Shown here: piece by piece, positions 45,201 to 55,736 of the stretch
Position numbering within the stretch: position 1 is the first letter of the stretch
Layout of the letters: every line of letters begins with the position of its first letter
From: Rubinisphaera margarita
GTDB taxonomy: Bacteria > Planctomycetota > Planctomycetia > Planctomycetales > Planctomycetaceae
Length of the DNA: 64,000 nucleotides
Direction: 5' to 3'
Assembly: GCF_022267515.1 (NCBI RefSeq)
Contig: NZ_JAKFGB010000021.1
Span: 345,892-409,891 of the forward strand
Notes under the pieces: generated by a model
The model's database searches: none
Told to the model about the DNA's origin: nothing
The model's input: only the letters and a program-made list of their open reading frames with translations
Made by a program: the position numbers and the translations under genes

Positions 45201-48200
45201 CCGGCTGCAGTACTCAACACCGGCCTGGTTTGCGGGAACAGATCTCTTCACGTACACCGCAACTGACGGCGATGGGAACGAGTATACGGCGGAAGTTCGC
45301 GTGCAGGCGGTGGGGCATGACGTGGAGGTGAGCGTCAGTTCTCAAGGTAACCCGGCGACCGATTGGGAGACTCTCCGTGCTCAGACCGATCCAGCGGCAA
45401 ACACGGTCGCTCCCACGGCTTTGGATGAGAGCTATACCGTCGCGATGTCAGGTGAGCTGACAATCGACACGGCCGGAACATCGTTGCTTAACAACGACTC
45501 GGTGAATGATGGCGATTTGGCTATTACGCGGCTGGTCAGCGGCCCAGTGAATGGAGCATTGAAGCTGAGTCACGATGGGACCTTTGTCTACAGGCCGCGT
45601 CCCGGCTTTATGGGAACCGACTTCTTCACCTACGCTTTGTTCGATGGACTTCACAGTTCCGAAGCGACGGTCGCGATCACGGTCACGAACCAGGCCCCCA
45701 CTTTGCCGGACACAACGGTGTCGCTGGATGAGAACTCCGAGCTCGGGACTGTCGTGACCACGCTCGTAGGGACCGATAGCGATGTGGGCGACAGCCTGAG
45801 TTATGCAATCACCGGCGGCAACACAGGTGACACCTTCGCGATCGACTCAACCACAGGTGTGCTGGCAGTCGCCGACAACTTCCTGCTGGATTTCGAAAGC
45901 CCCACTGTCTGGAACCTGCAGATCGAAGTGACTGATGCCGCTGGCAACACAGACTCCGCCTTTGTGGCGGTGACTCTGTCGGATGTGAACGAAGATCCGA
46001 CACTGACGCTGCCGAGCACTCCCAGCATCGCGGAGAACTCTTCTGGAGGGACCGTTGTCGCAACTCTGTCCGCGACGGATCCCGATAGCGGCGAGTCGCT
46101 GAGTTATAAAATCGTTGGCGGCAACACCGATAACACCTTCGTCATCGACGAGCAGACGGGGGTGATCACTCTTGCGACTCCTGATCCGGTGCTCGACTTT
46201 GAGGCGACCCCGACATGGGACCTGCAGATCCAGGTGACCGATTCTGCAATGAATGTCGACACGGCCACATTGACGATCGCGTTGACCGATGTCAACGAGG
46301 CACCTGACCTCACCTCGCCGACGACGGTAAGCGTGGCCGAGAATTCGATGAATGGAACTGCAGTCGCGACACTCATGGCGAGTGATCCAGACGCTGGCGA
46401 TACGGTCACGTTCACCGTCAAACCTGGCTTTGGCGATGATGCGTTTCAGATTGTCGGCAACCAGCTTCAGGTGAAGGATGCGACTTTCTTCAATCATGAA
46501 GTGAATCCGACGCTCACGGTCACTGTCATCGTGAAGGATGCCGGGGAACTCGCAACGGAGCATGATCTCACGGTAACCGTCACGGACGTCAACGAGGCGC
46601 CGGAGTTCTCTCTGCTGCCTGACGGACTCGTGGCCTACGTGGGAAGCTTGAGTCAGTCCGTCGTCGGGACGGTTCTGGCCACGGATCCGGATGACGCTGA
46701 TTCGATTACCTACTCCCTGGTGGGAGGGACTGGGCAGGGCATCTTCTCCATCGATGCCGCGACGGGCGTCATTCGCATCGTTGATGCATCGGTCCTTGAT
46801 CCCGAGGTGACGGCTCAATACGACCTGCAACTGCGAGCCACGGAAACGGCCAGTGGACTATACACCGAAACGACGGTCTCTATTGACGTCGCTGAGGCGA
46901 TCCCGGTCGCGCAGCACGATGAGGTGGTGGTCGCCGCCGGAGGCAGCGTCACCGTGGATCCGCTCGCCAATGACTCCGGCTGGGATGGTGCGTCAATTAC
47001 GCTTTCCGGATTCGATGAACAGACCGTTCTCACGCTTTCGCATGGGAAACTGGCCTATCAGCCGAAGGTTTCTGACTCGCTACTGGCTGAGTTCGAAATG
47101 GCTGGTGGTTTAGACGTGTGGGGCACGTTGCGAGCGTATGTCAACGATCGGTTCGCCGACGAGGATCAGCTATCGGTCGACTGGTTCGCTGAGACGATCG
47201 ACTGGGAAGCGGAAGATGATGACGTTTTTGAAGCAAGTCTGGGGCCGATCGGCAAACTCGACAATGGGTTTGACAACTACTATCGGTCCGAAGGATCACC
47301 GCTCGATCGCGGTAAGTACGTGCTGTACTACGTGGCCACCGATCCGCAGTTCACCGGCTCTGAGTCCGTGACCTACACGGTGACTGATGAGAATGGTCAG
47401 GAAAGCGCCGGAACGATTACGTTCACGATCACGGCGGATGGTTCGGCAGCGCCCACGCCCCTGGCCGTCGCTGATCAGTACGCGTTGAGACCGGATCAGG
47501 TGCTGAATGTCAGTCTGCCAGACTTCGGACTGTTGGCCAATGATCTTTATCAACCCGGATCGATCACCGTGACATTGGTCGACGCTCCTCTTCACGGCCA
47601 GGTGACTGTGCAGAGCGATGGAACGTTTACGTACACACCCGGCAGCGGTTATTCAGGACGCGACGCCTTCACGTATACGGTTACCTATGGCGGCCAGATT
47701 TCATCTCCTCAAACCGTATTGCTCGACATCAGCGATGCCCATCTTGCCGCTCCGATCGCCGCATTGACCGTGGAGCAGGGACAGACCGGTAGCCTGAATC
47801 CTCTGCTGGATCTCTACCCGTCGGGCATGGTTGATCGCGAGGTCCCGGACGATTCTGTGGAGGATCAGATGGGCTATGAGGGCCAATGGCGTCTGGTGGC
47901 GGTTGAGGCGGCGACACAGGGGACGGCCACGGTCCGCTTTGAAGTTCCTGAAGCACTGGTCGCTCACTATGAGAGCACTGGCGGGGCCCAGCGCCACGGT
48001 TCTCTCGACGGATACATTGCGGACCATTACGGGAGTCTGGAGGATTACATTTGGGACTACGGAACGATCAACGATCGGTTGCGCTATGTCATCGAATACG
48101 AGAACTCCACTCTTGCCGACGGCCAGCAGGAAACACTCGTCTACGTGCTGGAGAATGATCGTGGCGAATGGTACTTCGGAGAGGTAGCTGTAACGGGGGC

Positions 48201-51200
48201 GGCGTCTGTAAATCATGCCGTTGTCGCCACCGACGACGCCCTTGGGGTCGACCGGGATGGCTTCCTCAAGTTCGACCCTCGCGATAATGATACGGATGCT
48301 GACGGGGATCCTCTCGTTTATACGATCCTGGGCATTCAGGAACCGGATCCCGATGCAGACCCTCTTGATGTGCTTACGCGGGAGGGGCTACATCGCGACT
48401 ATGACGGCAGCATCCTGACACCGAACGGCAAGCTCTCCTTCGAATCCGACGGCTCATTGATGTATACGCCGGAGGTAGGCTTCGAAGGCACGGAGACGTT
48501 CGACTACGAAGTGACTGACGGACTGACAACTGCCACGGCGACCGTCACGATTACCGTCCGGCACGGGATCACAACGAACAACGCTCCGGTCCTTACCGAC
48601 GCGAACTTCAGCATCGCCGAAGATGCGGCTGCGGGCACTTCTGTTGTGCCAAGTAATCTGGCGACGGATGCCGACGGGGATACATTGGCCTATCGGATTC
48701 TGAGTGGAAACAAAGACAATCTGTTCGCCATCGATGCAGCGACGGGGGAGATCACCGTCGCTAGCGGTGCAGTCCTCGACTTTGACACTGTTCCCGCGCA
48801 TACGCTGATTGTGGAGGTCACGGACGATGGCTTCCCGAATGTCTCGACGAGCGCGACCTACACGATCTCACTGACGGATGTCAATGAGGCTCCGGCGATC
48901 TCGACGACGACACTGATCGTCGATGAAGACGCACCAATGGGCACGGTGATTGGAACGATCGAGGCGTCCGATCCAGATCAGGGACAGAGCCTGACCTACG
49001 CGATTACCGAGGGAAACACGAACAACGCCTTCGCCATCAATGCCGCTACTGGCGTCATCACGGTCTTGAATCCTTCGGAAATCGATTATCTCACGACCCC
49101 GTCATTTGCCTTGGAGGTGTGCGTTACCGACGATGGTTCCGGGACGCTACAGGCGACGGCAAACGTGACCATTCTTGTCGCTGGTGCCGGTGCGAATGCG
49201 AATAAGGCTCCGGTCCTCCAGAATATCTCGGTCCAACTCGCTGAGAACAGCGTTGGTGGGGATGTTGTCGTTGGGGGCAACCGGGCGACTGACACCGACG
49301 GAAACAATCTCACTTACCGGATCGTGTCCGGCAATGAATCGGGGTACTTCGAGATCGATCCACAGACCGGTGAAGTCACCGTGAAACAGGATGCGCCGCT
49401 TGACTATGAAACACTGGCGGATCATACGCTGGTGATCGAAGTCACCGATGATGGCCTGCGACCCCAGAGCCAGACCGCCGAATACACGATCACGCTGACC
49501 GATGCCAATGATGCACCCGTTTTTGTGACTACGTCGCTGTCGATGCTGGACGACGCTCAGCAGGGAGACGTTGTTGGTGCCGTTCAGGCGAGCGACGTCG
49601 ATGACGGTGCGGTGCTGACCTATTCACTGCTCAATGACGCCGGCGGGTTGTTCGCGATCGATGCGGCGACCGGCGTTGTAACTGTCGCGGCGGCCGCGGC
49701 GGGATTCGATGCCGATGTGACGGGCGAATACACGCTGCAGGTTCAGGTGAGCGATGGGACGAGTTCCCAGACCGTCGATCTACCGGTCGAGGTCGAAAAG
49801 CAGACCAAAACCGACCTGACGAAAACTATGGAGCAACTGCTGACATACGCCAGCTTTGCCGACGACCCGTTCGAGACGCCCGTGGCACTTCCCGAAACTG
49901 GGGTGATTCCGGAGTTTGTCTCGGCCGACATTCCCGAGTATCTCAGCGAGATGATTTCGGAATGGAATCTCCCCGCTGCTTATCCGGGCCAGGCCAACGT
50001 TCCGCAGACGATCACCTCGTACGCCGACACCCCCGCCGATGAAATCGTGGATCTTCCGCTCGGAACACTTTCCATCAGTGAGGTCATCACGGGGGACCGA
50101 ACGGTATCGGGGAGCTACGTCGATGCCGACAATTGGACCTACACTGAAGTGATCGATCGAAGCTCAGTCTGGACGCTGGCGTTCGATTTGGACCAGGATG
50201 TTGATGGAGAGATCACGTTTGCAGGATCTCGCTCTCGCACCGACAAGTTCGGTTGGCGTATCGAAATGGATAATGGTGTCTTTGAATACGCACTCTACAC
50301 GCTGAATGACGAAGAGATGCGAACCGACACATTCAGCTTCAGCCTGGATGGAACGGTCACCTTCGTCGACGACGATGAATGGACAACCACGCTGGACTTC
50401 AGCGATCCGAATGCGACGGACAGTGGTCCCTATGAGATCTCCGGTACGCAGACGATGTCTCTGGTCGCGGATGGATCCGTCGACGAGACCGGTGCGATTC
50501 CTGACGTCACTGAAAACTACGCGCTGAACCTGCAGGTCTCTGGAGATTACGGCTATGCCATGCTCACCAGTGTGGCGGCGCCGATGGTATCTGGCGAAGA
50601 GGGTACGACGATTATCGTGACCGATTCATCGAATGGATCTGCGGGATGGACCTTCGAGGGAACGCTGAGTTTAACCGGTGACGGCACAGACGTCCTCACC
50701 AGCGATGAATACTATAAATTTAGCGGAGACGGAAACGATACCTTCGCATTTCTGTCGACGTCTGACTTCAATGAATCGGAAACGACAACCGAAACGGTGA
50801 CGGCGGAACCGGACGAAGAAGGGGGCACGGGCACATCGGAAGATTTCACGGTGACGTCGAAGCTGATAGGCTCGATGGATATCAGTAGTGACGGCACCTC
50901 GGCGTTCGACTTTGAGCTCATCGGAAATCGGGAGTCTGGCCTGTCACCTGACCTGGTGGAAACCGTTAGTTTCAAAATTCGCAGCAGCAGCTCCGGGAGC
51001 TACGGAGTCGTGGGAGATACGCTGACAACGCTGATCGGTGTGGGAGCCACGAGCGGAGAGATCACCTCGATTACGATCAGTGAATCGATCGATGACAGCG
51101 GGGATTTCACATCGTTCTTCGGAACCGGAGAAGAAGGCGGGTACGCGATCTCAAGCAGTGCGATCAACGCTGATGGCAAGCGGACCGGTCAAGCCGCATC

Positions 51201-54200
51201 GAACTACGTGGAGGCCGGAACCAGCCTGTCGAACTACGAAGTCGGTGCTGACACGGAAGTGTGGGAGAACGCGACTCTTGACGCAGCCGGTTCGATACAG
51301 GGCGGCGATCGCGTTTACCATTCGAAAGAGTACTTCCGGACGCTGACCCCCGAGTCGGACCCAAGCTCCTACGAAGTCTCCGACACCCGCTCTGCGGCTT
51401 ACACCCCGGCTGTTTCGGCGGAAGAGACTCTCTCGTTCAATACGGCCTTCGCTTCACGCGGCACCGCACAGACTGTTTCCTATTACTACGAAGAGGTGCG
51501 ACCGACTGGCACGGTCGAGACTGACGAAAACGGAGGCGAAACCAGTTCGACCGGACATCAGACATTTTATGATTACTTCGCCGGCAGCGATGACTGGAAC
51601 TCAACTGCAAGTTCGAGTGGAGCAATTACTTTCGATCATACGACCGAAGAGACGGTGACATCCGTCACGACCCTGTATGACGATCAGAGCGATGGCAGCT
51701 TTAACTATGCGACGAGCCTGGAACAGCACTCGTCCGAGAACAGCGATGCAGACGGAATTTGGGGAGAAGGGGACGGGACCTCGACCACTTTTGATCTGGC
51801 GTTCTTCGAGGGGACTGTGGACCTCGTCGATGGGACGGATCCTTATGGTGGAACGAGTCAGCCCCAGGACAGTGATTCGCATGACGTTGCCACCGGTCCA
51901 ATGAAATGGAGCAGTCACTTTGGTGGCACCGGTACGTTTACGCTAACGCTGTCCAATGCTGATGTGGACGGCGATGGAGTCGTCGAGGACGGTGAGCAGG
52001 AAGCCGAACTGGAGATCTATTCTCGCGACGACTACAGCGGAATGACCGGGAAAGCCGAGGGACTCACCGGGAAGAACGTCTATTCGTACTATTCCGTTGA
52101 CGCCGATTCGTTGGAAACAGAAACGACGGATGGTGTGACGAAGCGCAGTAGATCGTCAATGTCCGAGTCAGAGTCTGGTCTGAAAGAGATCAGCGAGGTC
52201 TACAGCGGATTTGTTGAATATGACGTGACGGATACGCTGACCACCGAGAATGGCTGGGACGACGATGAGCAGACTGAGCCAACTAGCACGGCGGTCGTCA
52301 ATACGACGATGGATGAGAGCTACCGGTTTGACGAGTACTTCGACTACACCGCGAGCTCAAAGAGCACCGCACGTTACAATGAGTCGGACCAGAACAGTCA
52401 ATCCAGGGTTCGCTACTCCTCCGGGCAGTCGGAAGGAAAAGGTGACGGAAGAAGGCACTACTGGGAGACAGAGAATCTCGCACTCGACGCAGATGGTCGG
52501 ATCACGGCGAGAAGTGAATCGAACTTCACCGACGAATATGTCTGGGGACGCGGAGGCTACGAACGTCTGACATCCGTCGAAGATGAGATTTCCAATGAGA
52601 TCTTGCTCACGAACCAGGCGTTTGCAGGTTATCCCTACAAAACGGGCTCCTTTACAACGATCCGAGGATCTTCGACCTGGTCCGCGACGACCCTGTTTCA
52701 GGAAACGGCTTCTTCCGTGTCCGAGACCATCGGCGAGAAAGTCGTGCCGGACGATGTTGTCACGGTTCAATCTCAGGGTGGGGGGCCCCCCAGCGAGTAC
52801 AAATACGATACGAAGTCTGCTTTCAGTCATTGGATTTCAGATGTCGGAAATCAGGACGTGAGAACCCGAGAGTTCTATACGACCGAGACGTTCGATCTGA
52901 TCGACGACGGAAGTACGACAACGTTCACGACACCGAACACCACGCCAAGCACGACAACGACCGACGTCGGTCCGGTCGCCCAGTTGCCCGTCATCGGTCA
53001 TCTGCAGACGAGAGCGGTCGCGAATTCCCAGGGACAGGGGCCGATCAAATACAATGCACTAGCGATGAGCTATGCTGATGCGGAGACGACACTGACGGCC
53101 GCGGAAGTCAAGGCCAGTGACGGCATGACGCTCAACAGTTGGAGCGACGCCTGGACAACTTCGGATGCTGGACAGAATTCGGGCGAATCCTACGACCATA
53201 GCGAGTCCGTGCAGCTTCTGTCGAATCAGAGCAAGAACGAGAGTGCCAATCGAATCGACCGAAAAGACTGGATGTTCTCGTCAAAACAGCACCAGCTGGA
53301 ATTTAGCAGCGCTCATGCAATCGTTGACACGATCGCCTATGGCGACAACGTCGTGTCGTCTGCAGAATTCAGCCCGGAATTCCCCACCTTCTACGATACG
53401 GATTCATTCGAGGACAACTACGAATCGGAAGAATCTCGGCAGGCCACGATTGTCATCACTGGCCGGGGGACAAGCTCGACCGATCAACGGGAATCGGTCA
53501 GTCGTTCCCAGGGGCACTCGAACACGATCACGGGTACCGGACGCAACCGTACCGCTGAGGTGGTAACACTCTCCGGGGGCGATCACATCATTTCCGCGGT
53601 TCTGATGTATCGGACACACGTTTACGCCCGCTGGGATGACTATGTGGAGATCAAAGCTCGCGATGGCCGCGTCGATCGCAAAGTCCTCGCAGACGACTTC
53701 CACATGGTCCAGATCGACTCGGAGTTTGAGTGGAACGTTTTGGGAACGGTTTCGAATCAGCTGCCGCTGAAGTCAAGTGGTTCTCGAGGTAGAACCCAAA
53801 CCGCTGCCTACAAGTCCGAGATCGAGATTTCGAATTATCCGGGCGGAAAGAATTCGGTCAAAGAGACTCTTGGGCAAACTGTTCTGGACCGAGTCTCACT
53901 TCAGCACCAGCATGAGAACGCTGATGCGGCCGACGGGTACGATGCCATGTCGTATTCCGAGTTTGCCACTGGAGGTATCAGTGTCGACGCCGAGGGGAGT
54001 TACGGCGACGATGGCAAGATCGATTACACCGTGACCGGCGTGGCGGCGACGGGTGCGAAACGTGCGGTGAGTCCCAGCGAAATGATGGGCATGTTCGACG
54101 AAGAGCATTTCTACGAGCCCCCGCTGTCGAATCCGAGCATCTACGAGCAGGAAGACATCTTCTACTATGATGACAGCTCGAACTGGACGGCTCCGGCCGA

Positions 54201-55716
54201 ATACCATGATGGGCTGGCCGTTCCGGAGTTGACTGAACAGGTCGAGCCACGCATTCAAGCCCTTGAGTCGGCGATCGATAACTCGCATCAACCGGCCGGC
54301 TTTGACGTGAGCATTCGTTTTCCAAACGCAATGCTACAGAAGACCAATAACGCCCAGAAGCTCGGCTCCACAGACGACTATGAAGGATTCGACATCTGGG
54401 ATAGAGAAGGACCGGCAAGTCGACAGCACCCTCAGTTCTCAATGGAAGGAGACGGATACCCGGCACCTGCCAACAACCTTCTGCCGGCGTGGGAGTCCAC
54501 GCAGCAGGTGCCAACACCAGCAGGTGACGACAGTGGGACAGGTGATGGGACGACCGGCGGCGAGTCGGACGGCGAAACTGATTCCTGCAACTGCGAATGC
54601 CCGACGGAGTACCGAGATCTAGATCAAATTTGGTATGAGTATTACTACGACGATAACGACACTCCGGAAGATAAGTCCGATGACGTTTACGTCGGCTATG
54701 GCGTCTTTAAGGTCTATGACGTAGGGCCATTTGGGCATGGAGCAGTAGTCGGCAATCTCTATGATACAGACGGAAACATCGTCAGTGCTATTGCTTATGA
54801 TTACTCGATTCGTAAAGTTATCCCGGTGGACGATGGAACTGAAGCCGGCCAGGCGGAATCGCCGCCGACCGGCCCTTCGAACTCCATGGCCCAGGGGGCG
54901 AAGTTCCAGATTCCGGAGGTGGCTGCGAAATTTGGGGAGTATGGTGCGGAAGGTCTCAACCCTCCTGATGGAGGGGAGATTGCTTACGAGCCGCCCGATG
55001 CCGTGGAACTGTTTAGAACTGTCGGCAAACACCAAGAGAAAGCCAAAAAGAACCACGCGGCTGCCTGGAACATGTTCAACCAGACCGGCGAGATCGTCGA
55101 AATCGGTCAAAAGACGGCCCGAATCATCGTTGACGTTACGCCATTTGTGGGGGCGATCGTAGGTTTCGTGGAAACGGCAGAGGGGAAAAACTTCTTTACC
55201 GGAGAGGAACTTTCCAAGCTCGATCATGCCATTGCGGGGATCTCCACGGCCTTTGCGGTACTACCGGTTACCGCACTCATCGGCCGGGGAGTGAAGGGAG
55301 CTTCTGCAGCGGCTAAAGAATTGAAAGCCTTAGAGGCTATCCTTCAAAACGCAGAGCAAACGGACGAGGTTTTGGACGCACTGAAGAAGGTAAAAAATAC
55401 ACGCCAACAAGTCGAGAACGCTCTTGAGTGCGCAAAAAGACTTGACAAAATACTCAGCGGTACGACGCCAGGAAGAAAAACTGCGGGGCCGTCTCTGCAA
55501 CGTCACAAGCAAGGCAGTTTTAGTACCGCAAATACAGACTTTGATTCGCTCGGCCCCTCGAACGTGAAAAGCTTCGAGACAAAATGGGGGCCCGGACGGA
55601 CGGGGATCTTGCCAGACGGCCAAATAGTGACTGTCAGACCGGGAAGTTCCTATGGACGTCCTACTCTGGAGATTCGTCGATCGAATGGGCGTGGTGTCGA
55701 AATTCGTTATGACTGA
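42289..55716 (+). CDS. Giant cadherin-repeat surface protein with pretoxin module and C-terminal toxin tip
   Basis: The start is ATG 42289 behind GAAGGA. The N-terminus is an arginine-rich leader plus LEQRTLLT, the LEPR-XLL-type signal of large exported planctomycete proteins. Then come VLDND-type Ig/cadherin-like domains, three repeats of about 250 residues around IKPIHVLTYG/GWSTGGAAHTRN, and two blocks of cadherin repeats (about 1136-1534 and 2097-2504, with DENS, TDSDVGDSL and DVNE motifs). A serine/threonine-rich repeat region of ~1,500 residues follows. After CNCECPTEYRDLDQIWYEYY (about 4100) comes a pretoxin-TG-like helix region (PFVGAIVGFVETAEGKNFFT, about 4285) and a small basic tip from about 4403 (WGPGRTGILPDGQIVTVRPG then PTLEIRR). 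The tip resembles BECR-fold RNase toxins. The layout is that of polymorphic toxins, and an immunity gene follows 20 bp later. Confidence 0.88.
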   Translation: MLLRPWLELLPVKLRWLSRYGHHVSRRARRPRRLQFAGEVLEQRTLLTTFTAIDDVFVGEYNRTGTALDLAVLDNDDIDPTLLDGNSANGEVTIQLQGSPANLAVVGNLIQYTPGVTFEQTVEFDYALFDGTTTSVASVTLELFDRNSTTSPVVDDEFTVRRVDDLFGADGTAYEFLQNSDGRQVLDSRSELMINGQASGSKTGKGPLLGEQVVIDATQSYTYSGWFRAGDEVNSSGSYSPSNTQYLGFREYDFDGNEIAPIHVLRFSGSVDAVLAEDFDPVTDTQIVLVGTGLGWSTGGAGHTRNVAFLNYTTSDGITHADYTRHVTTAYSSGMWTTSGITEDVANNRTYITLSANAAASLDVVPSGIITAGTKVRNASSGQTFNYSLGSAVTLIRDASNPVGWTYRTAVISGVKDPSDVGHTTFRPGTYSIRPAILANHTDSGGGSQVLEYRDVRFGLTQQAMTGLEDQTGFQAVIPFGGATLQSSDQSDEFRGDELIRIDAAKSYALTGFIRSGDGAGGQFNAANQHYVGLEQYDAQGRLLGRSGQTLVSTGDQWEPLTLLLSGQTTTTSETTLKLRPDTAYIRPIVRANESTTGNLFSWRDLTVSRAVDLYRDGTVDLTFGGQTTYTTSTARDEIMSDQILPVDTALQYEIAVEMQAQQQSGAAAERHYFGFASYDIDLNLIKPIHVLTYGSSQEATLAVDFDPSAGGTMYLSGDLSGWSTGGAAHTRNLSFMSYADSTGHVHSDYSRYVTQNFSSGGMWASGGISSATYQVDGNRDLILDANGAPIEASSGSTVTLWKIAVTGSVSAAITDGTDGLLDGNGKIAAGTKVRNAQSGTTYNYALLHSEYINSEWTNYHTVIGGGTIAPGGAEPNLFRAGTAYIKLVGMFNWAYSGPDDDLTLTATEVSFRNASVAQLSHVDGVVTLDLDVLKNDGIGADPASVNITSVTTPEFGTVSIVQGNGTTTVDRLQYSTPAWFAGTDLFTYTATDGDGNEYTAEVRVQAVGHDVEVSVSSQGNPATDWETLRAQTDPAANTVAPTALDESYTVAMSGELTIDTAGTSLLNNDSVNDGDLAITRLVSGPVNGALKLSHDGTFVYRPRPGFMGTDFFTYALFDGLHSSEATVAITVTNQAPTLPDTTVSLDENSELGTVVTTLVGTDSDVGDSLSYAITGGNTGDTFAIDSTTGVLAVADNFLLDFESPTVWNLQIEVTDAAGNTDSAFVAVTLSDVNEDPTLTLPSTPSIAENSSGGTVVATLSATDPDSGESLSYKIVGGNTDNTFVIDEQTGVITLATPDPVLDFEATPTWDLQIQVTDSAMNVDTATLTIALTDVNEAPDLTSPTTVSVAENSMNGTAVATLMASDPDAGDTVTFTVKPGFGDDAFQIVGNQLQVKDATFFNHEVNPTLTVTVIVKDAGELATEHDLTVTVTDVNEAPEFSLLPDGLVAYVGSLSQSVVGTVLATDPDDADSITYSLVGGTGQGIFSIDAATGVIRIVDASVLDPEVTAQYDLQLRATETASGLYTETTVSIDVAEAIPVAQHDEVVVAAGGSVTVDPLANDSGWDGASITLSGFDEQTVLTLSHGKLAYQPKVSDSLLAEFEMAGGLDVWGTLRAYVNDRFADEDQLSVDWFAETIDWEAEDDDVFEASLGPIGKLDNGFDNYYRSEGSPLDRGKYVLYYVATDPQFTGSESVTYTVTDENGQESAGTITFTITADGSAAPTPLAVADQYALRPDQVLNVSLPDFGLLANDLYQPGSITVTLVDAPLHGQVTVQSDGTFTYTPGSGYSGRDAFTYTVTYGGQISSPQTVLLDISDAHLAAPIAALTVEQGQTGSLNPLLDLYPSGMVDREVPDDSVEDQMGYEGQWRLVAVEAATQGTATVRFEVPEALVAHYESTGGAQRHGSLDGYIADHYGSLEDYIWDYGTINDRLRYVIEYENSTLADGQQETLVYVLENDRGEWYFGEVAVTGAASVNHAVVATDDALGVDRDGFLKFDPRDNDTDADGDPLVYTILGIQEPDPDADPLDVLTREGLHRDYDGSILTPNGKLSFESDGSLMYTPEVGFEGTETFDYEVTDGLTTATATVTITVRHGITTNNAPVLTDANFSIAEDAAAGTSVVPSNLATDADGDTLAYRILSGNKDNLFAIDAATGEITVASGAVLDFDTVPAHTLIVEVTDDGFPNVSTSATYTISLTDVNEAPAISTTTLIVDEDAPMGTVIGTIEASDPDQGQSLTYAITEGNTNNAFAINAATGVITVLNPSEIDYLTTPSFALEVCVTDDGSGTLQATANVTILVAGAGANANKAPVLQNISVQLAENSVGGDVVVGGNRATDTDGNNLTYRIVSGNESGYFEIDPQTGEVTVKQDAPLDYETLADHTLVIEVTDDGLRPQSQTAEYTITLTDANDAPVFVTTSLSMLDDAQQGDVVGAVQASDVDDGAVLTYSLLNDAGGLFAIDAATGVVTVAAAAAGFDADVTGEYTLQVQVSDGTSSQTVDLPVEVEKQTKTDLTKTMEQLLTYASFADDPFETPVALPETGVIPEFVSADIPEYLSEMISEWNLPAAYPGQANVPQTITSYADTPADEIVDLPLGTLSISEVITGDRTVSGSYVDADNWTYTEVIDRSSVWTLAFDLDQDVDGEITFAGSRSRTDKFGWRIEMDNGVFEYALYTLNDEEMRTDTFSFSLDGTVTFVDDDEWTTTLDFSDPNATDSGPYEISGTQTMSLVADGSVDETGAIPDVTENYALNLQVSGDYGYAMLTSVAAPMVSGEEGTTIIVTDSSNGSAGWTFEGTLSLTGDGTDVLTSDEYYKFSGDGNDTFAFLSTSDFNESETTTETVTAEPDEEGGTGTSEDFTVTSKLIGSMDISSDGTSAFDFELIGNRESGLSPDLVETVSFKIRSSSSGSYGVVGDTLTTLIGVGATSGEITSITISESIDDSGDFTSFFGTGEEGGYAISSSAINADGKRTGQAASNYVEAGTSLSNYEVGADTEVWENATLDAAGSIQGGDRVYHSKEYFRTLTPESDPSSYEVSDTRSAAYTPAVSAEETLSFNTAFASRGTAQTVSYYYEEVRPTGTVETDENGGETSSTGHQTFYDYFAGSDDWNSTASSSGAITFDHTTEETVTSVTTLYDDQSDGSFNYATSLEQHSSENSDADGIWGEGDGTSTTFDLAFFEGTVDLVDGTDPYGGTSQPQDSDSHDVATGPMKWSSHFGGTGTFTLTLSNADVDGDGVVEDGEQEAELEIYSRDDYSGMTGKAEGLTGKNVYSYYSVDADSLETETTDGVTKRSRSSMSESESGLKEISEVYSGFVEYDVTDTLTTENGWDDDEQTEPTSTAVVNTTMDESYRFDEYFDYTASSKSTARYNESDQNSQSRVRYSSGQSEGKGDGRRHYWETENLALDADGRITARSESNFTDEYVWGRGGYERLTSVEDEISNEILLTNQAFAGYPYKTGSFTTIRGSSTWSATTLFQETASSVSETIGEKVVPDDVVTVQSQGGGPPSEYKYDTKSAFSHWISDVGNQDVRTREFYTTETFDLIDDGSTTTFTTPNTTPSTTTTDVGPVAQLPVIGHLQTRAVANSQGQGPIKYNALAMSYADAETTLTAAEVKASDGMTLNSWSDAWTTSDAGQNSGESYDHSESVQLLSNQSKNESANRIDRKDWMFSSKQHQLEFSSAHAIVDTIAYGDNVVSSAEFSPEFPTFYDTDSFEDNYESEESRQATIVITGRGTSSTDQRESVSRSQGHSNTITGTGRNRTAEVVTLSGGDHIISAVLMYRTHVYARWDDYVEIKARDGRVDRKVLADDFHMVQIDSEFEWNVLGTVSNQLPLKSSGSRGRTQTAAYKSEIEISNYPGGKNSVKETLGQTVLDRVSLQHQHENADAADGYDAMSYSEFATGGISVDAEGSYGDDGKIDYTVTGVAATGAKRAVSPSEMMGMFDEEHFYEPPLSNPSIYEQEDIFYYDDSSNWTAPAEYHDGLAVPELTEQVEPRIQALESAIDNSHQPAGFDVSIRFPNAMLQKTNNAQKLGSTDDYEGFDIWDREGPASRQHPQFSMEGDGYPAPANNLLPAWESTQQVPTPAGDDSGTGDGTTGGESDGETDSCNCECPTEYRDLDQIWYEYYYDDNDTPEDKSDDVYVGYGVFKVYDVGPFGHGAVVGNLYDTDGNIVSAIAYDYSIRKVIPVDDGTEAGQAESPPTGPSNSMAQGAKFQIPEVAAKFGEYGAEGLNPPDGGEIAYEPPDAVELFRTVGKHQEKAKKNHAAAWNMFNQTGEIVEIGQKTARIIVDVTPFVGAIVGFVETAEGKNFFTGEELSKLDHAIAGISTAFAVLPVTALIGRGVKGASAAAKELKALEAILQNAEQTDEVLDALKKVKNTRQQVENALECAKRLDKILSGTTPGRKTAGPSLQRHKQGSFSTANTDFDSLGPSNVKSFETKWGPGRTGILPDGQIVTVRPGSSYGRPTLEIRRSNGRGVEIRYD
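53594..54930 (+). repeat. Adhesin stem duplicated at 62422-63758
   Basis: This 1.34-kb part of the giant gene recurs 8,828 bp downstream with no net indel and only scattered substitutions. Both copies keep the reading frame. Similarity ends in the codons for FQIPEVAAK, just before the pretoxin region, so the two copies carry different C-termini. Confidence 0.93.
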
Positions 55717-55736
55717 TCACCGAAAGGAAGTGTAAG

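Noticed and set aside
45847..46830. 327-codon minus-strand frame opposite cadherin repeats
   Set aside because: Its apparent repeats mirror the cadherin repeats of the giant gene.
42289..55716. Internal repeats of the giant gene as a CRISPR array
   Set aside because: They are in-frame protein-domain repeats of about 100 codons or more, with no short identical repeats and unique spacers. No CRISPR array or cas gene is seen anywhere in the window.
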